A stretch of 64,000 bases of DNA from Mesorhizobium sp. SARCC-RB16n. GTDB taxonomy: Bacteria; Pseudomonadota; Alphaproteobacteria; Rhizobiales; Rhizobiaceae. The stretch lies in contig NZ_ML703278.1 of assembly GCF_008520305.1 (NCBI RefSeq), positions 61,799 to 125,798 of the forward strand, written 5' to 3'. The notes beneath the pieces were generated by a model. It ran no database searches, was not told where the DNA came from, and saw only the letters and a program-made list of their open reading frames with translations. Below, in pieces: positions 54,807 to 63,641 of the stretch. Every line of letters starts with the position of its first letter. Within the stretch, counting starts at the first letter, position 1. Both the position numbers and the translations under genes were made by a program.

Positions 54807-56840
54807 TCATAGGTGTACAGTCAGCCGAAACGCCTCAAGCAGGGCTGCGTGGATGGTGCGGGAAGTCACGGCGTCTCCAATCCGGTGCAATGAAAAGCCG
54901 GGGCGATCACGAACAGGCTGCGCTTCCCATCGCGCCATCGCGTCCACATCGGTAACACCGTCGTTCACCGAGGCATTCCGCAGTCCATCGTAAAGTTCGG
55001 TTACAGGATCCGTTCCTGCTTCCAGAACCACCTGATCGGTGGTCCATTCCTGCAACGAGTGCGTCAGCCGATGTTCCATGGTGGCGACCAGTCGGTTGCC
55101 CTCCCGACGTATGGAATGCAGCGTGAGATACGGGTGTGTTGAGACCCCCTGCTCCGCCAGGCGCTTGTGAAAAACGGTCCTGTCCGGATAACCCATCTCT
55201 ACTGCCGACTGCGCGTCCGACGTGGCCAGCGTGACCTCGTGGCCGGCCGCGGACAGATGATCAGCGACTGCAACTGCCTCATGCCTTCCGGTTTGATCGC
55301 ATATCAGGATCGACCTCGCAGCCTGGGCGTCGCCAGACAGCAAATCCCAAGCTGATACCGCCAGATCGGCCCCATTGAAGTGCTTGGCGGCCGGAAGTCC
55401 GCCCGTCGCGATGAACACGTGATCGGGAGTCTCTGCAAGGACATCGCCGGATTCGGCATACACGTTGTATCGGACATCGACGGCAAGCCTGTCCAGTTCG
55501 GCCAGACGCCAATCGACGATCGAGATCAGGTCTTTTCTCCATGACGTTCGCGCCGCCAGTAGCACTTGTCCGCCCAGCTTCGGGGCTGCTTCGAACAAGA
55601 CCACGTTGTGGCCGCGTTCAGCTGACACGCGAGCTGCTTCCATCCCGGCAGGACCACCTCCGACGACGACGACCTTCTTGCCTGGAGCGTCGCTTTTCGG
55701 TACCTGCATAGGCAACAGGGTTTCGCGGCCGACGGCCGGGTTATGAATGCAATGCGGCTTCTTATAAAGACAATGTGATGCGCCAATACACGGTCGAATC
55801 CGGTCCTCCTCCCCCCGAGCAATCTTGTTCACGATCTCGGGGTCGGCGATGTGGGCTCGCGTCATCGCAACCATGTCCAACAAACCGTCGCGGATCGCGT
55901 GACGCGCGGTGGCGACGTCTGTGACACGGGCAGCGTGGAATACCGGAAGGCCAATTTGTTGCCGGAAACGTCCAACCGTCTCTAGGAAGGGACCGAGCGG
56001 ACGGCTCATTCCCGGCATGTTTTCTTCTACAATGGTAACGTCCGTGTCCATCCGGCCGACCATGCAGTTGAAGAAGTCAACTGACCCTTCCCTGGACAGG
56101 ATTTCGGCGATTTGGAGCGCCTCGTCGAACCGCGTGCCACCCTCGCCCTCGTCTATCGATAGTCGTATGCCGACCACGAAGTTATCGCCTACACGCCGCC
56201 TGATCTCCTCGTGTACCATCAGTGCGAAGCGAACGCGATTTTCCAGGCTCCCACCAAACTCGTCGCCCCGGAAGTTCGTCAGCGGCGACAGGAACTGGCC
56301 AATCAAATGGCCACCTGCCAACGTTTCGAGCCCATCGAGGCCACCCTCCTGGCAACGCCATGCGGCGTCTCCGAACGCCCGCACGACGCGGTCGATGTCG
56401 TACTTGTCCATCTCCCTCGGGAAATTGCGATGCAGTTGTTCCCGTATCGGAGACGGTGCGATCATCGGTAGCCAGGCGCCCACCTGCGCGTCGCCCCGTC
56501 GCCCCATGTGTGTGATCTGGCACATCAGCGCGGCGCCGTGCTTGTGGATGCGTTCTGAAAAATCCTGAAAGTGCGGAATGATCCGATCGGTCCCGACATC
56601 TAGTTGACGGAATACTGATGGTGAATCGGGAGCGATATTCGAACTGCCCCCGAACATCGTGAGGGCTAAACCTCCTTTCACCTTCTCCTCATGATACCGC
56701 TGGTACCGGAAGTCGGGCATGTTCGCATCGTCCATGCCTGAGGCATGGGCTGTGCTCATCACTCTGTTTCGTAACGTCAGTCCGCGGATGGTTAGCGGCT
56801 GAAGGAGCGGATCCTTTGTGATCGACTGAATCGCGGTCAT
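54807..56840 (-). CDS. Old Yellow Enzyme/2,4-dienoyl-CoA reductase-type flavoprotein (StcD-like demethylase)
   Basis: 677 aa. An FMN-binding OYE barrel (residues 1-360: LTLRNRVMSTAHASGM, ITHMGRRGD, GGHLIGQFLSPLTNFRGDEF) is followed by iron-sulfur cysteines (CIGASHCLYKKPHCIHNPAV; three of the usual four) and a pyridine nucleotide-disulfide domain (VVVVGGGPAGMEAARVSAER). The size and CIGA...CIHNPA form resemble stachydrine/N-methylproline demethylase StcD, by memory of the family. It starts 4 bp after the MttB-type gene, so they are coupled. It probably demethylates an N-methyl amine oxidatively. Confidence 0.85.
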   Translation of the reverse strand: MTAIQSITKDPLLQPLTIRGLTLRNRVMSTAHASGMDDANMPDFRYQRYHEEKVKGGLALTMFGGSSNIAPDSPSVFRQLDVGTDRIIPHFQDFSERIHKHGAALMCQITHMGRRGDAQVGAWLPMIAPSPIREQLHRNFPREMDKYDIDRVVRAFGDAAWRCQEGGLDGLETLAGGHLIGQFLSPLTNFRGDEFGGSLENRVRFALMVHEEIRRRVGDNFVVGIRLSIDEGEGGTRFDEALQIAEILSREGSVDFFNCMVGRMDTDVTIVEENMPGMSRPLGPFLETVGRFRQQIGLPVFHAARVTDVATARHAIRDGLLDMVAMTRAHIADPEIVNKIARGEEDRIRPCIGASHCLYKKPHCIHNPAVGRETLLPMQVPKSDAPGKKVVVVGGGPAGMEAARVSAERGHNVVLFEAAPKLGGQVLLAARTSWRKDLISIVDWRLAELDRLAVDVRYNVYAESGDVLAETPDHVFIATGGLPAAKHFNGADLAVSAWDLLSGDAQAARSILICDQTGRHEAVAVADHLSAAGHEVTLATSDAQSAVEMGYPDRTVFHKRLAEQGVSTHPYLTLHSIRREGNRLVATMEHRLTHSLQEWTTDQVVLEAGTDPVTELYDGLRNASVNDGVTDVDAMARWEAQPVRDRPGFSLHRIGDAVTSRTIHAALLEAFRLTVHL

Positions 56841-56844
56841 CGTG

Positions 56845-58356
56845 CTACGCAAAACTGTCCGGGAGAACCGCGCGGCGTCGATTCATGAAATCGATCAACG
56901 CCTCGTCGATGGCAGCATCAAGCGCCGGCTGCTGGTATTCAGCCAGCAATTCCAATCTGCGTCGCGTCGCGCGCTGTGCCGCATCAAGAGAACCCCCCGC
57001 CGCCCACTGTTCGAAGGACTCCCCGTTCGCATTGGTGGGCGAATAAAATGCCGTCCTGTAGCGATCCATCGTATGTGGGCTGGTCAGGAAGTTGCCCGCC
57101 GGTCCCACCTCCGCAATCGCACTGACAGCCAGGGCCGCTGGACTGGTGTCAACCCCGGACATCATGCGGGATGCCGCGCCTAGCATGTCGCAGTCGATGA
57201 TGAACTTATCGAAGTTCCCGACCAAACCCTGCTCCAGGGTTCCGGTCGCGTGTATCATGAAGTTCACCCCGGCCAGCATCGAGAACATCATGTAAAGAGA
57301 GCCTTCCCATCCAGCCTGAGCGTCAAGGACCTTCGAATTGGTCGACGACCCGCCACACCGGAACGGAATGCCCAAGCGCCTCGCCAGCTGACCTGCGATG
57401 AGTAGCGACTTCCACGTCTCGTCGTAGCGGATCGGACTCCCGGACCGCATCGACATGCCCATCATCATAAAACCGTACATGACGGGTGCGCCGCGCCTGA
57501 CCAACTGGAGGATGGCCAACCCGGCTAGGGTTTCGGCAAGTGATTGCGCCGACAATCCGGCGATCGTGGTCGGGCTTGATGCGCCCGCAATCATGAACGG
57601 CGTGATCACACAGGCCTGACCAGCAGCAGCATAGACGTGCGCTGCATCCAGCATCGTTTCGTCCAGCACTAGCGGAGAGTTCAGGTTGATGATTGCCGAC
57701 AGCACACAGTTGCTGTCGACGAACTCCTTGCCGAAAACGATCTCGCACATCTGGAGCGTGTCTTCGGCCCGTTCTTTCGACGTCACAGCGCCCATAAAGC
57801 ACTTGTCCGACAGTGCCAAATGACCATAGTTCATATCGAGATGGCGCTTTGGAACCGGGACGTCGGTCGGCTCGCAGATAGGCCCGCCAGTGTGATGCAA
57901 CACCGGGGTCATATGTGCGAGGCGTACGAAGTTATTGAAATCCTCCAAGGTGCCGTAGCGGCGCTGGATATCCGTTGCGGCGACAAACGGTGGCCCATAG
58001 ATGGGCACGAGCACCATCGAGTTGCCGCCGATGCGGACCGACTTCGCGGGATTCCGGGCGTGCTGGACGAATTCAGACGGAGCGTTTTCCGTTATGAGCT
58101 TTCGGCAGAAGCCGCGGTCAAAACGGACGCGCTCGCCTTCAACGCGACAACCAGCCTCCCGCAAAAGATTGAGGCTCGGCGCGTGTCGGACCTCCACGCC
58201 TACGCCTTCGAGAATATCTTCTGCCGCCTCCTCAATCGCGACGATCTGTTCCTCGGTCAGGATGTCGTAGGTCGGAGCGGTGCGAGTAATATAGGGCGGG
58301 ATCTCCGTTTCATCGGGCAAGCGGGAGGAACTACGGCGGCGGCGATGTTCAGACAA
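56845..58356 (-). CDS. Trimethylamine methyltransferase (MttB) family protein, non-pyrrolysine
   Basis: 503 aa. Family signatures include VGVEVRHAPSLNLLREAGCR, RFDRGFCRKLITENAP, GHLALSDKCFMGAVTSKERA, MYGFMMMGMSMRSGSPIRYD and QGLVGNFDKFIIDCDML. No in-frame amber is present where pyrrolysine would be, so it belongs to the quaternary-amine (glycine betaine/proline betaine type) group. These enzymes move a methyl group to a corrinoid protein or other acceptor. No corrinoid protein gene is visible nearby, an open point for the mechanism. It is followed by the OYE-type gene and divergent from the LysR gene. Confidence 0.88.
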   Translation of the reverse strand: MSEHRRRRSSSRLPDETEIPPYITRTAPTYDILTEEQIVAIEEAAEDILEGVGVEVRHAPSLNLLREAGCRVEGERVRFDRGFCRKLITENAPSEFVQHARNPAKSVRIGGNSMVLVPIYGPPFVAATDIQRRYGTLEDFNNFVRLAHMTPVLHHTGGPICEPTDVPVPKRHLDMNYGHLALSDKCFMGAVTSKERAEDTLQMCEIVFGKEFVDSNCVLSAIINLNSPLVLDETMLDAAHVYAAAGQACVITPFMIAGASSPTTIAGLSAQSLAETLAGLAILQLVRRGAPVMYGFMMMGMSMRSGSPIRYDETWKSLLIAGQLARRLGIPFRCGGSSTNSKVLDAQAGWEGSLYMMFSMLAGVNFMIHATGTLEQGLVGNFDKFIIDCDMLGAASRMMSGVDTSPAALAVSAIAEVGPAGNFLTSPHTMDRYRTAFYSPTNANGESFEQWAAGGSLDAAQRATRRRLELLAEYQQPALDAAIDEALIDFMNRRRAVLPDSFA

Positions 58357-58457
58357 TTTTCATAATCCCAGTGACCATGGCTATAGGTTATGACTGGACC
58401 ACATCAATCCAACGAGTTAAACAGCGATCTCTCTCATGGCGAGTATAGCTGTACGTT

Positions 58458-59390
58458 ATGGCCCTACGTAGAAAGCTGCCTTCGACTCAGGCCTTGTTCA
58501 CGTTCGAGGCGGCCGCTCGTGCCGGAAGCTTCTCGGAGGCCGGGCGAGAATTGAACGTCACTCAGCCAGCGGTCAGCAAAAGCATCGCCGCCTTCGAGGA
58601 GCATATCGACACCAAGCTATTCTACCGAGGGAAGAGCGGGCTGAAGCTCACGCCAGAGGGCGAAATCCTTCACAGGGCCGTGCAACTGTCCTTCCTCGCA
58701 GTGGAAACCGCGATCGATCAGATATCTGGGCGCAACCGCCCCGATGATGCCGTGATGCTGTCGCTCTCGACGGCCTTCGCCGCTCACTGGCTTATTCCCC
58801 AGATGGAAGACTTCCGAGGCTCGTTTCCAAACTTGACCCTCGACTTTCAGCTAACGGGCGGCGAGGCAATCGGCCCCATCAGCCCGTGCGACCTTGGCGT
58901 CAGGCTGGACACGAACGTTTCGTCCGGGGACCGTGCCACAGCCTTCGCGCCCGAATGGATCATAGCTCTGGCCTCGCCGGAATATGTAAGACGCAACGGC
59001 TTGCTTGATGCCACGAGCCTCAAAGCCTCACATTTGCTCGTCACACTCGCTTCACCGCGCATCAGCTGGCACGAATTCCTAAATCGGACGAACCAGTCGC
59101 TGTCGACGCCACTCCCGGAGATGAGGGTTCCCGACTATTCGGTAGTGATACAGACCGCTCTCAACGGACGTGGCGTCGCGCTGGGCTACGTAACCTCATG
59201 TGGATATCTGCTTCGGGAGGGAATTCTTGTCCCCGCAATGCAGCGCTCGTTGAGAACAGGCCACCAATATTGTCTCGCCTACCCCGCGAATTCACGGTCA
59301 CGTCGTGCAGAAGAGGTCGGCGACTGGATCGCGGAAAGGACACGCGTGCTGCTCGCCGACATTGAGGGCTTGACGGGTCAGGCAGACTGA
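58458..59390 (+). CDS. LysR family regulator (GcvA-like)
   Basis: 310 aa. The N-terminal helix-turn-helix reads FTFEAAARAGSFSEAGRELN and VTQPAVSKSIAAFEEHIDTK, followed by a periplasmic-binding-like effector domain. It belongs to the GcvA-type group (LPSTQALFTFEAAAR). The gene is divergent from the MttB/OYE operon, with 101 bp between, the usual layout for a LysR regulator and its target. No clear ribosome binding site lies before the ATG. A decayed paralogue is at 48150-48590. Confidence 0.87.
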   Translation: MALRRKLPSTQALFTFEAAARAGSFSEAGRELNVTQPAVSKSIAAFEEHIDTKLFYRGKSGLKLTPEGEILHRAVQLSFLAVETAIDQISGRNRPDDAVMLSLSTAFAAHWLIPQMEDFRGSFPNLTLDFQLTGGEAIGPISPCDLGVRLDTNVSSGDRATAFAPEWIIALASPEYVRRNGLLDATSLKASHLLVTLASPRISWHEFLNRTNQSLSTPLPEMRVPDYSVVIQTALNGRGVALGYVTSCGYLLREGILVPAMQRSLRTGHQYCLAYPANSRSRRAEEVGDWIAERTRVLLADIEGLTGQAD

Positions 59391-59429
59391 AGGGCGCGAT
59401 TGAGAGTGAGTGCGACCGCCGGTGCCCTG

Positions 59430-59990
59430 GATGCGCTCCTTTCGTTTCCCACCGGTATAGGTGTAGAGTCCGCAATTGCGGATTTTGACCGCCAATGATC
59501 ACACGCTGGACTTCGAGCGTGCCTTCCCAATCAATCGACTCGGACGTCCTTAAAGAGCCGTTCCCTGGCTTTTCAAGCATGTAGCCCGTCCCGCCGAGGA
59601 TTCAGACAGCCTTATCGACGCTCGGCCGTTCATCTCCATCGCGTGAAGTTTGACGGCGCTCGCATAAGCATTGACGAGTTTCCGATCCGGGCGGCGCGAA
59701 GCCTCCCAAGCGACCCGGTAGACTCGAAAACGTGGCCCGTGCTGTCTGGCTCTGCTTCGGCTTCAATCTGAACTTGCGCGATGTCGTGGGCTGCTGGCTC
59801 CCATGAAACACTTTGAGATATGGCCCTACCGGTGGGATGAACACCGGCAGGTCGCGCCGCGCGAAATTCGCCGTCGCGTGGCGGCCAGACAGCTGCGGCA
59901 AGCTTTCTGATCAGAATGTCTGATCGTGCGTGAGTTCCATCCTGCAGTAACCGCTGTTCGGCAGCTAGTGCCCATCTCACAATCGACGCG
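59430..59990 (-). pseudogene. Acyl-CoA dehydrogenase, C-terminal remnant
   Basis: The minus strand carries, in changing frames, GRAISQSVSW, VAWEASRRPDRKLVNAYASA, VKLHAMEM, ILGGTGYMLEKPG and WEGTLEVQRVIIGGQ. They match in order the intact acyl-CoA dehydrogenase at 46971-48143. Several frameshifts and loss of the N-terminal half make it inactive. It lies between the LysR gene and the acyl-CoA synthetase. Confidence 0.75.
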
Positions 59991-62082
59991 CACACACTAA
60001 TGGTGAAGATACTTCCTTCCTAGGAACGACGAGTGCGTCGAGCGCAAACGTGCCGTCCGGAGATGCAATGATCGGATTGACATCGACTTCCGCGATCACT
60101 TCGGCAAGATCGCTTGCTAGCACTGAGAAGCGGGCAACTGTTTCCGCGAGCCGATTGAGATCAGCGGGGGCTTGGCCGCGCGCGCCCTTAAGAAGCGGGC
60201 GAATGCGCAGCCGGCTGAGAAGCTCGTGGGCGGTAGCCGGTCCGAAGGGGGCAAGCGCATACTGCGCGTCGCGCAAGACTTCGATCCACACGCCCCCTGC
60301 TGCGACCATGACGAGGGGACCGAATTGCGGATCGACCGTCAAGCCGAGTGCCAATTCCACGCCCGTTGGTGCCATTCGGGTGACGAGAACGCGCGGACCG
60401 ATACGGGAAGCAAGGTCTGTCCAGGAAGCTTTCACCGCGGACTCGTCGGGCAGCCTGAGGATAACACCCATACGTTCTGTCTTATGCAGAATTCCGGGCT
60501 CGGCCGTCTTGAGTACGGCCGGAAAGCCAATCGCCCGGGCCGCTTCTACCGCAGCGTCCGCACTCTCAACGATTTGAAACGGCAGGGTCTGGATCCCGTA
60601 GTCAGCGAGGAGGGTCAAGGCATCCGCCTCGCTCAGCGGCGGCCCGCCGCGTAGGAGCGGCAGCCAATCTCTGCTTGTGGCTACATGTGGAGGCTGATCG
60701 ACTGTGCGCCCCAGGAAGTCGCGATGTGCAAGCATGTTACGCACAGCTTTCAGGGCCGCCGACGTGCCATCAAGGACTGGTATCCCACTCCGCGTCAGGG
60801 CGAGCGAAGCCTTGGCATTGTGGACGCGGCTGTAATTGGTCGCGTAGGCAACCGGCTTGCCAGTCCGGGCGAAGGCACGCAGCGCGGCCTCGGCGAAACC
60901 TTCGTGCACCGGATAATCATCACGCAGGTCATTGAAGAAGACACCAAGGGCAGTATTCGGATCATCAAGCAAAGCTGTGAAACAGTCCGCAAATCGCTCG
61001 ATATATTCGTGCCCCGTACCCCATGCGTCGAGCGGATTCACCGGTTCAAGTCCGTGCTCCAGCCTCGCAGCCAGACGCGACGCTGTCGCCGGGCTGATTT
61101 GGGCAAAGGGAAGCCGATAGTGCTCCGCGAGATCAACAATCATCTCCCGCTCGCCGCCGGAGTCGCCGATCACCGCAAGACCGCCCTTCGCTGGCCGCCG
61201 CGGCTGCGCGAAGAGCAGCAAAGTCGCTGCCAACTCGTCGAGGGTGTCGACCTGCAGCACCCCGTGACGGTCGAAAAGAGCAAGATAGGCCGCGTCGTTT
61301 CCCGCGATGGCGCCGGAATGGCTGACCGCGAGGGCGGCGCTGGCCTCTGTGCGTCCGACCTTTAGAACCACTACCGGGATCGCTTTCGCTGCTGCTTTCT
61401 CAAGCGCTGCGACGAACGCCTGCGGGTTCCTGACTTCCTCGAGGAAGAGGCCTATTACACGTGTCTCGGGCTGCTCTAGCGCGTAATCCATGTAGTCCGC
61501 CGCCGTGGTTGTCAGTTCCTGCCCAGCGGAGACCGCAAGATTGAAACGGAAGCGTCGATCGTTGTGCACGAGGGCGCCATAAGCGGAACCCGCATGGCTA
61601 ATGAACGTGATATTACCCGGTAGCGCCTCGCGTTCTGTGGCAAACGCTGCCGCCCACACTTTCGCAGCATCGTTATAAAAGCCCATGCAGTTGCCACCGC
61701 AAATTTCCAGTCCAGCGTCCCGGGCCAGGCGGGAGATCCTTTCCGTCAGCGGAGGGTTTATGTCGTTTTCAAGGTACCCGCTGCCAAATATCACGGCCGC
61801 CCGTGCCTTGGCCTTGACGACCTCCCTTACAGTCTCTTCAAGTCTCGAATTGGCCACTGAAAGAACCGCTAGATCGACCAGATTCGGCAGAGCCGCAATT
61901 GAGGGCCAGCATTGATACTGCTCAATCTGCTCGTACTTCGGATTAACTGGATAGATTTTGCCGGTGAACCCTGCTTTCTCAATCATGCGCAACATGTCGT
62001 TGCCCGGCGTTCCCGCACGAGGGCTCGCACCAACAAAGGCAATGGAACGCGGAGCCAGAAGCGGCTCCAATCTGTGTGTCAT
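59977..62082 (-). CDS. ADP-forming acyl-CoA synthetase (acetate-CoA ligase type)
   Basis: 701 aa single-chain alpha-beta type. The CoA-binding domain (SIAFVGASPRAGTPGNDMLR, YPVNPKYEQI) is followed by the succinyl-CoA ligase-like domains with the phospho-His motif AVSHSGAIAGND and the C-terminal ATP-grasp domain (YGIQTLPFQIV, FPAVLKTAEPGILHKTERMG). It activates an organic acid to its CoA thioester with ATP giving ADP. GAGGC precedes the ATG. It is 52 bp downstream of the YheO-type regulator in one operon. The thioester could feed the acyl-CoA dehydrogenase of operon 1. Confidence 0.87.
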   Translation of the reverse strand: MTHRLEPLLAPRSIAFVGASPRAGTPGNDMLRMIEKAGFTGKIYPVNPKYEQIEQYQCWPSIAALPNLVDLAVLSVANSRLEETVREVVKAKARAAVIFGSGYLENDINPPLTERISRLARDAGLEICGGNCMGFYNDAAKVWAAAFATEREALPGNITFISHAGSAYGALVHNDRRFRFNLAVSAGQELTTTAADYMDYALEQPETRVIGLFLEEVRNPQAFVAALEKAAAKAIPVVVLKVGRTEASAALAVSHSGAIAGNDAAYLALFDRHGVLQVDTLDELAATLLLFAQPRRPAKGGLAVIGDSGGEREMIVDLAEHYRLPFAQISPATASRLAARLEHGLEPVNPLDAWGTGHEYIERFADCFTALLDDPNTALGVFFNDLRDDYPVHEGFAEAALRAFARTGKPVAYATNYSRVHNAKASLALTRSGIPVLDGTSAALKAVRNMLAHRDFLGRTVDQPPHVATSRDWLPLLRGGPPLSEADALTLLADYGIQTLPFQIVESADAAVEAARAIGFPAVLKTAEPGILHKTERMGVILRLPDESAVKASWTDLASRIGPRVLVTRMAPTGVELALGLTVDPQFGPLVMVAAGGVWIEVLRDAQYALAPFGPATAHELLSRLRIRPLLKGARGQAPADLNRLAETVARFSVLASDLAEVIAEVDVNPIIASPDGTFALDALVVPRKEVSSPLVCARRL

Positions 62083-62134
62083 TGGAAGATGCCTCTATAT
62101 CCTAACTTGGGTTATGCAACAACTTGGGTGCGGC

Positions 62135-62803
62135 TTACGGTGTGTCCGCCTCCCCAGTCGCGACCTTAAGGTAGTTGTAGACAGCGGCGCGGCTAATCCC
62201 AAGTCGACCTGCAATTTCTCGCACTGTCCCGCGCATTTGGAACACGCCCAGATCATGCAGACGGCGCACAAGTTCGATGCGGTCTTCACGGTCGAGAAGG
62301 TGCGCTGGACGATGGCAATCCTCGAGAAAGTTCTCGATTATCTGCCTCAGGGGCAGAGAATTTGGCAAAAAGGTTTCCTGAATCTCTTTTGGATGCGGCT
62401 CTGTCCGGGTCAGTTCGGTAATCGCCCTTTGCGCCATAAGCAGGTCACCAGTAGAAAAGTTTACGGCGAGATAAGCGACCGTCGTCCCATCGACAATGAT
62501 TGGCAGTAAGCTAACCCTCAACGGCCTACCGTCCGGAGCAACCGAGCTGTAGTTGAACAGCGGCTCTTGAAGGTTCTGCAACTCCGCCTTGCCAATCGCA
62601 ATGCGGGTCATGAGGTCGCCGACACCACGACGGGTAACATGTCCATTGCCTATGGCCATAATGCGGGGCGGCGAAGCGCGATTATCGTGCAGCACTACTT
62701 CACAATCTTTTGTTATGCTGCGTGCGATCTGAGGCACAAGCTGGGCTAGCGTATCCAGAATATCCTGCACACGCTGTTCACTATGTCCGCTCGACTGATC
62801 CAT
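62135..62803 (-). CDS. YheO/DauR-type transcriptional regulator
   Basis: 222 aa. The N-terminal YheO-like PAS domain (IARSITKDCEVVLHDNRA, IMAIGNGHVTRRGVGDLMTR, VAYLAVNFS) is joined to a C-terminal helix-turn-helix (LGVFQMRGTVREIAGRLGIS, RAAVYNYLK). DauR-type members respond to amino acids. It is the first gene before the acyl-CoA synthetase. The 35-bp inverted repeat 83 bp upstream recurs in front of dipeptide operon 1, so this protein is a candidate for binding both. Confidence 0.85.
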   Translation of the reverse strand: MDQSSGHSEQRVQDILDTLAQLVPQIARSITKDCEVVLHDNRASPPRIMAIGNGHVTRRGVGDLMTRIAIGKAELQNLQEPLFNYSSVAPDGRPLRVSLLPIIVDGTTVAYLAVNFSTGDLLMAQRAITELTRTEPHPKEIQETFLPNSLPLRQIIENFLEDCHRPAHLLDREDRIELVRRLHDLGVFQMRGTVREIAGRLGISRAAVYNYLKVATGEADTP

Positions 62804-63146
62804 TACTAAATCCAGCTTGCGCTTTGCCCTGACCTCAATGCCACTAGCAGCGCCGAATGCAAATGGGAGATATGAGGTTTTCCATGTTGACCAAATGGCA
62901 TCTTTGGACGGAATGTCAACAAGCCGTTGTTCGCATTATTGCGGTAGTTCGCATATTGCAGAGCGTTTTTAGCTTCGCGCCGAAAGATGGGTAGCGAGAG
63001 CGCGCTGTGTCGGATCGCGACGGTGAGTGAAAAACGTGTTGGACTAAGCCGCCGGCACGAGTGGCCGCTATGGGCGTTCAATTGAGCCGCACCCGCTAAC
63101 AGGCATCACGCGGCGGTGCGGACGCGGCGATTGCAAGGATCGTGAC
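62804..63146. other. Gap upstream of the YheO gene
   Basis: About 340 bp; apart from the inverted-repeat element at 62886-62920 no gene, repeat or RNA is visible. Confidence 0.4.
62886..62920. promoter_or_regulatory. 35-bp inverted-repeat operator of the YheO/synthetase operon
   Basis: GTTGAC (62886-62891) and GTCAAC (62915-62920) are 23 bp apart, exactly as at 40897-40931. Shared inner bases include AAATG near the left arm and GAC...AATG near the right arm. On the minus strand it contains TTGACA as a possible -35. Confidence 0.6.
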
Positions 63147-63201
63147 CTGAGACCCATCTTTGCTCCAGTTCACTGGAGAGTCCGAGGCTTCATTTCTGGC
63201 C

Positions 63202-63498
63202 TCATGCGGCCTGTTTTTCCAATGCTATTTTCATGGCGAACTCGCTGGGCGTGATGTTGCCCAGTGCTGAGTGTGGTCTGTGCTGGTTGTAGTCCTCCTT
63301 CCAGAGCTGGATTGCCGCCCGTGCTTCCGCGAGGGTGGAAAACAGCGTTTCGTTCAGGCATTCGTCGCGGAACCGGCCATTGAAGCTCTCCACGAAGCCG
63401 TTCTGCATCGGCTTGCCGGGCGCGATGTAATGCCATTCGACGCCGCTCTCCTGGCACCATTTGAGAATGGCCATCGAGGTCAGTTCGGTGCCGTAGCA
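63202..63498 (-). pseudogene. IS3-family OrfB transposase, C-terminal part, cut by the IS110 element
   Basis: The minus strand reads [20 protein letters not shown], then [20 protein letters not shown] and [16 protein letters not shown], the C-terminal half of an IS3-family transposase with the catalytic Glu (VESFNG). The reading frame stays open but homology ends at GTELT (about 63498), where the second catalytic Asp should precede. Sequence beyond belongs to the IS110 element. A possible IS end TGACCTGAGACCCATCTTTG starts near 63147. Confidence 0.8.
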
Positions 63499-63641
63499 CC
63501 TGCGGAATGAAGGAGCGGCGGCGGCCGAGACTGCGGTGCGCGCAGCTTTTCGCTGCAGGCGCGCACCGCTGGAGGCGGCCATGGCCAGTCAGAGTTTCTC
63601 TAGAATGTGAATGTTCACAACCCATTCCGGAGAGACCGACC
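63499..63641 (+). ncRNA. Candidate bridge RNA region of the IS110 element
   Basis: About 143 nt separate the broken IS3 gene from the transposase start. It contains a strong hairpin: GCGGTGCGCGC (63533-63543) pairs perfectly with GCGCGCACCGC (63559-63569), with AGC/GCT inside. IS110-group elements with the catalytic domain at the N-terminus encode a structured bridge RNA in the left noncoding end. Position and structure fit; the RNA is inferred. Confidence 0.35.
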
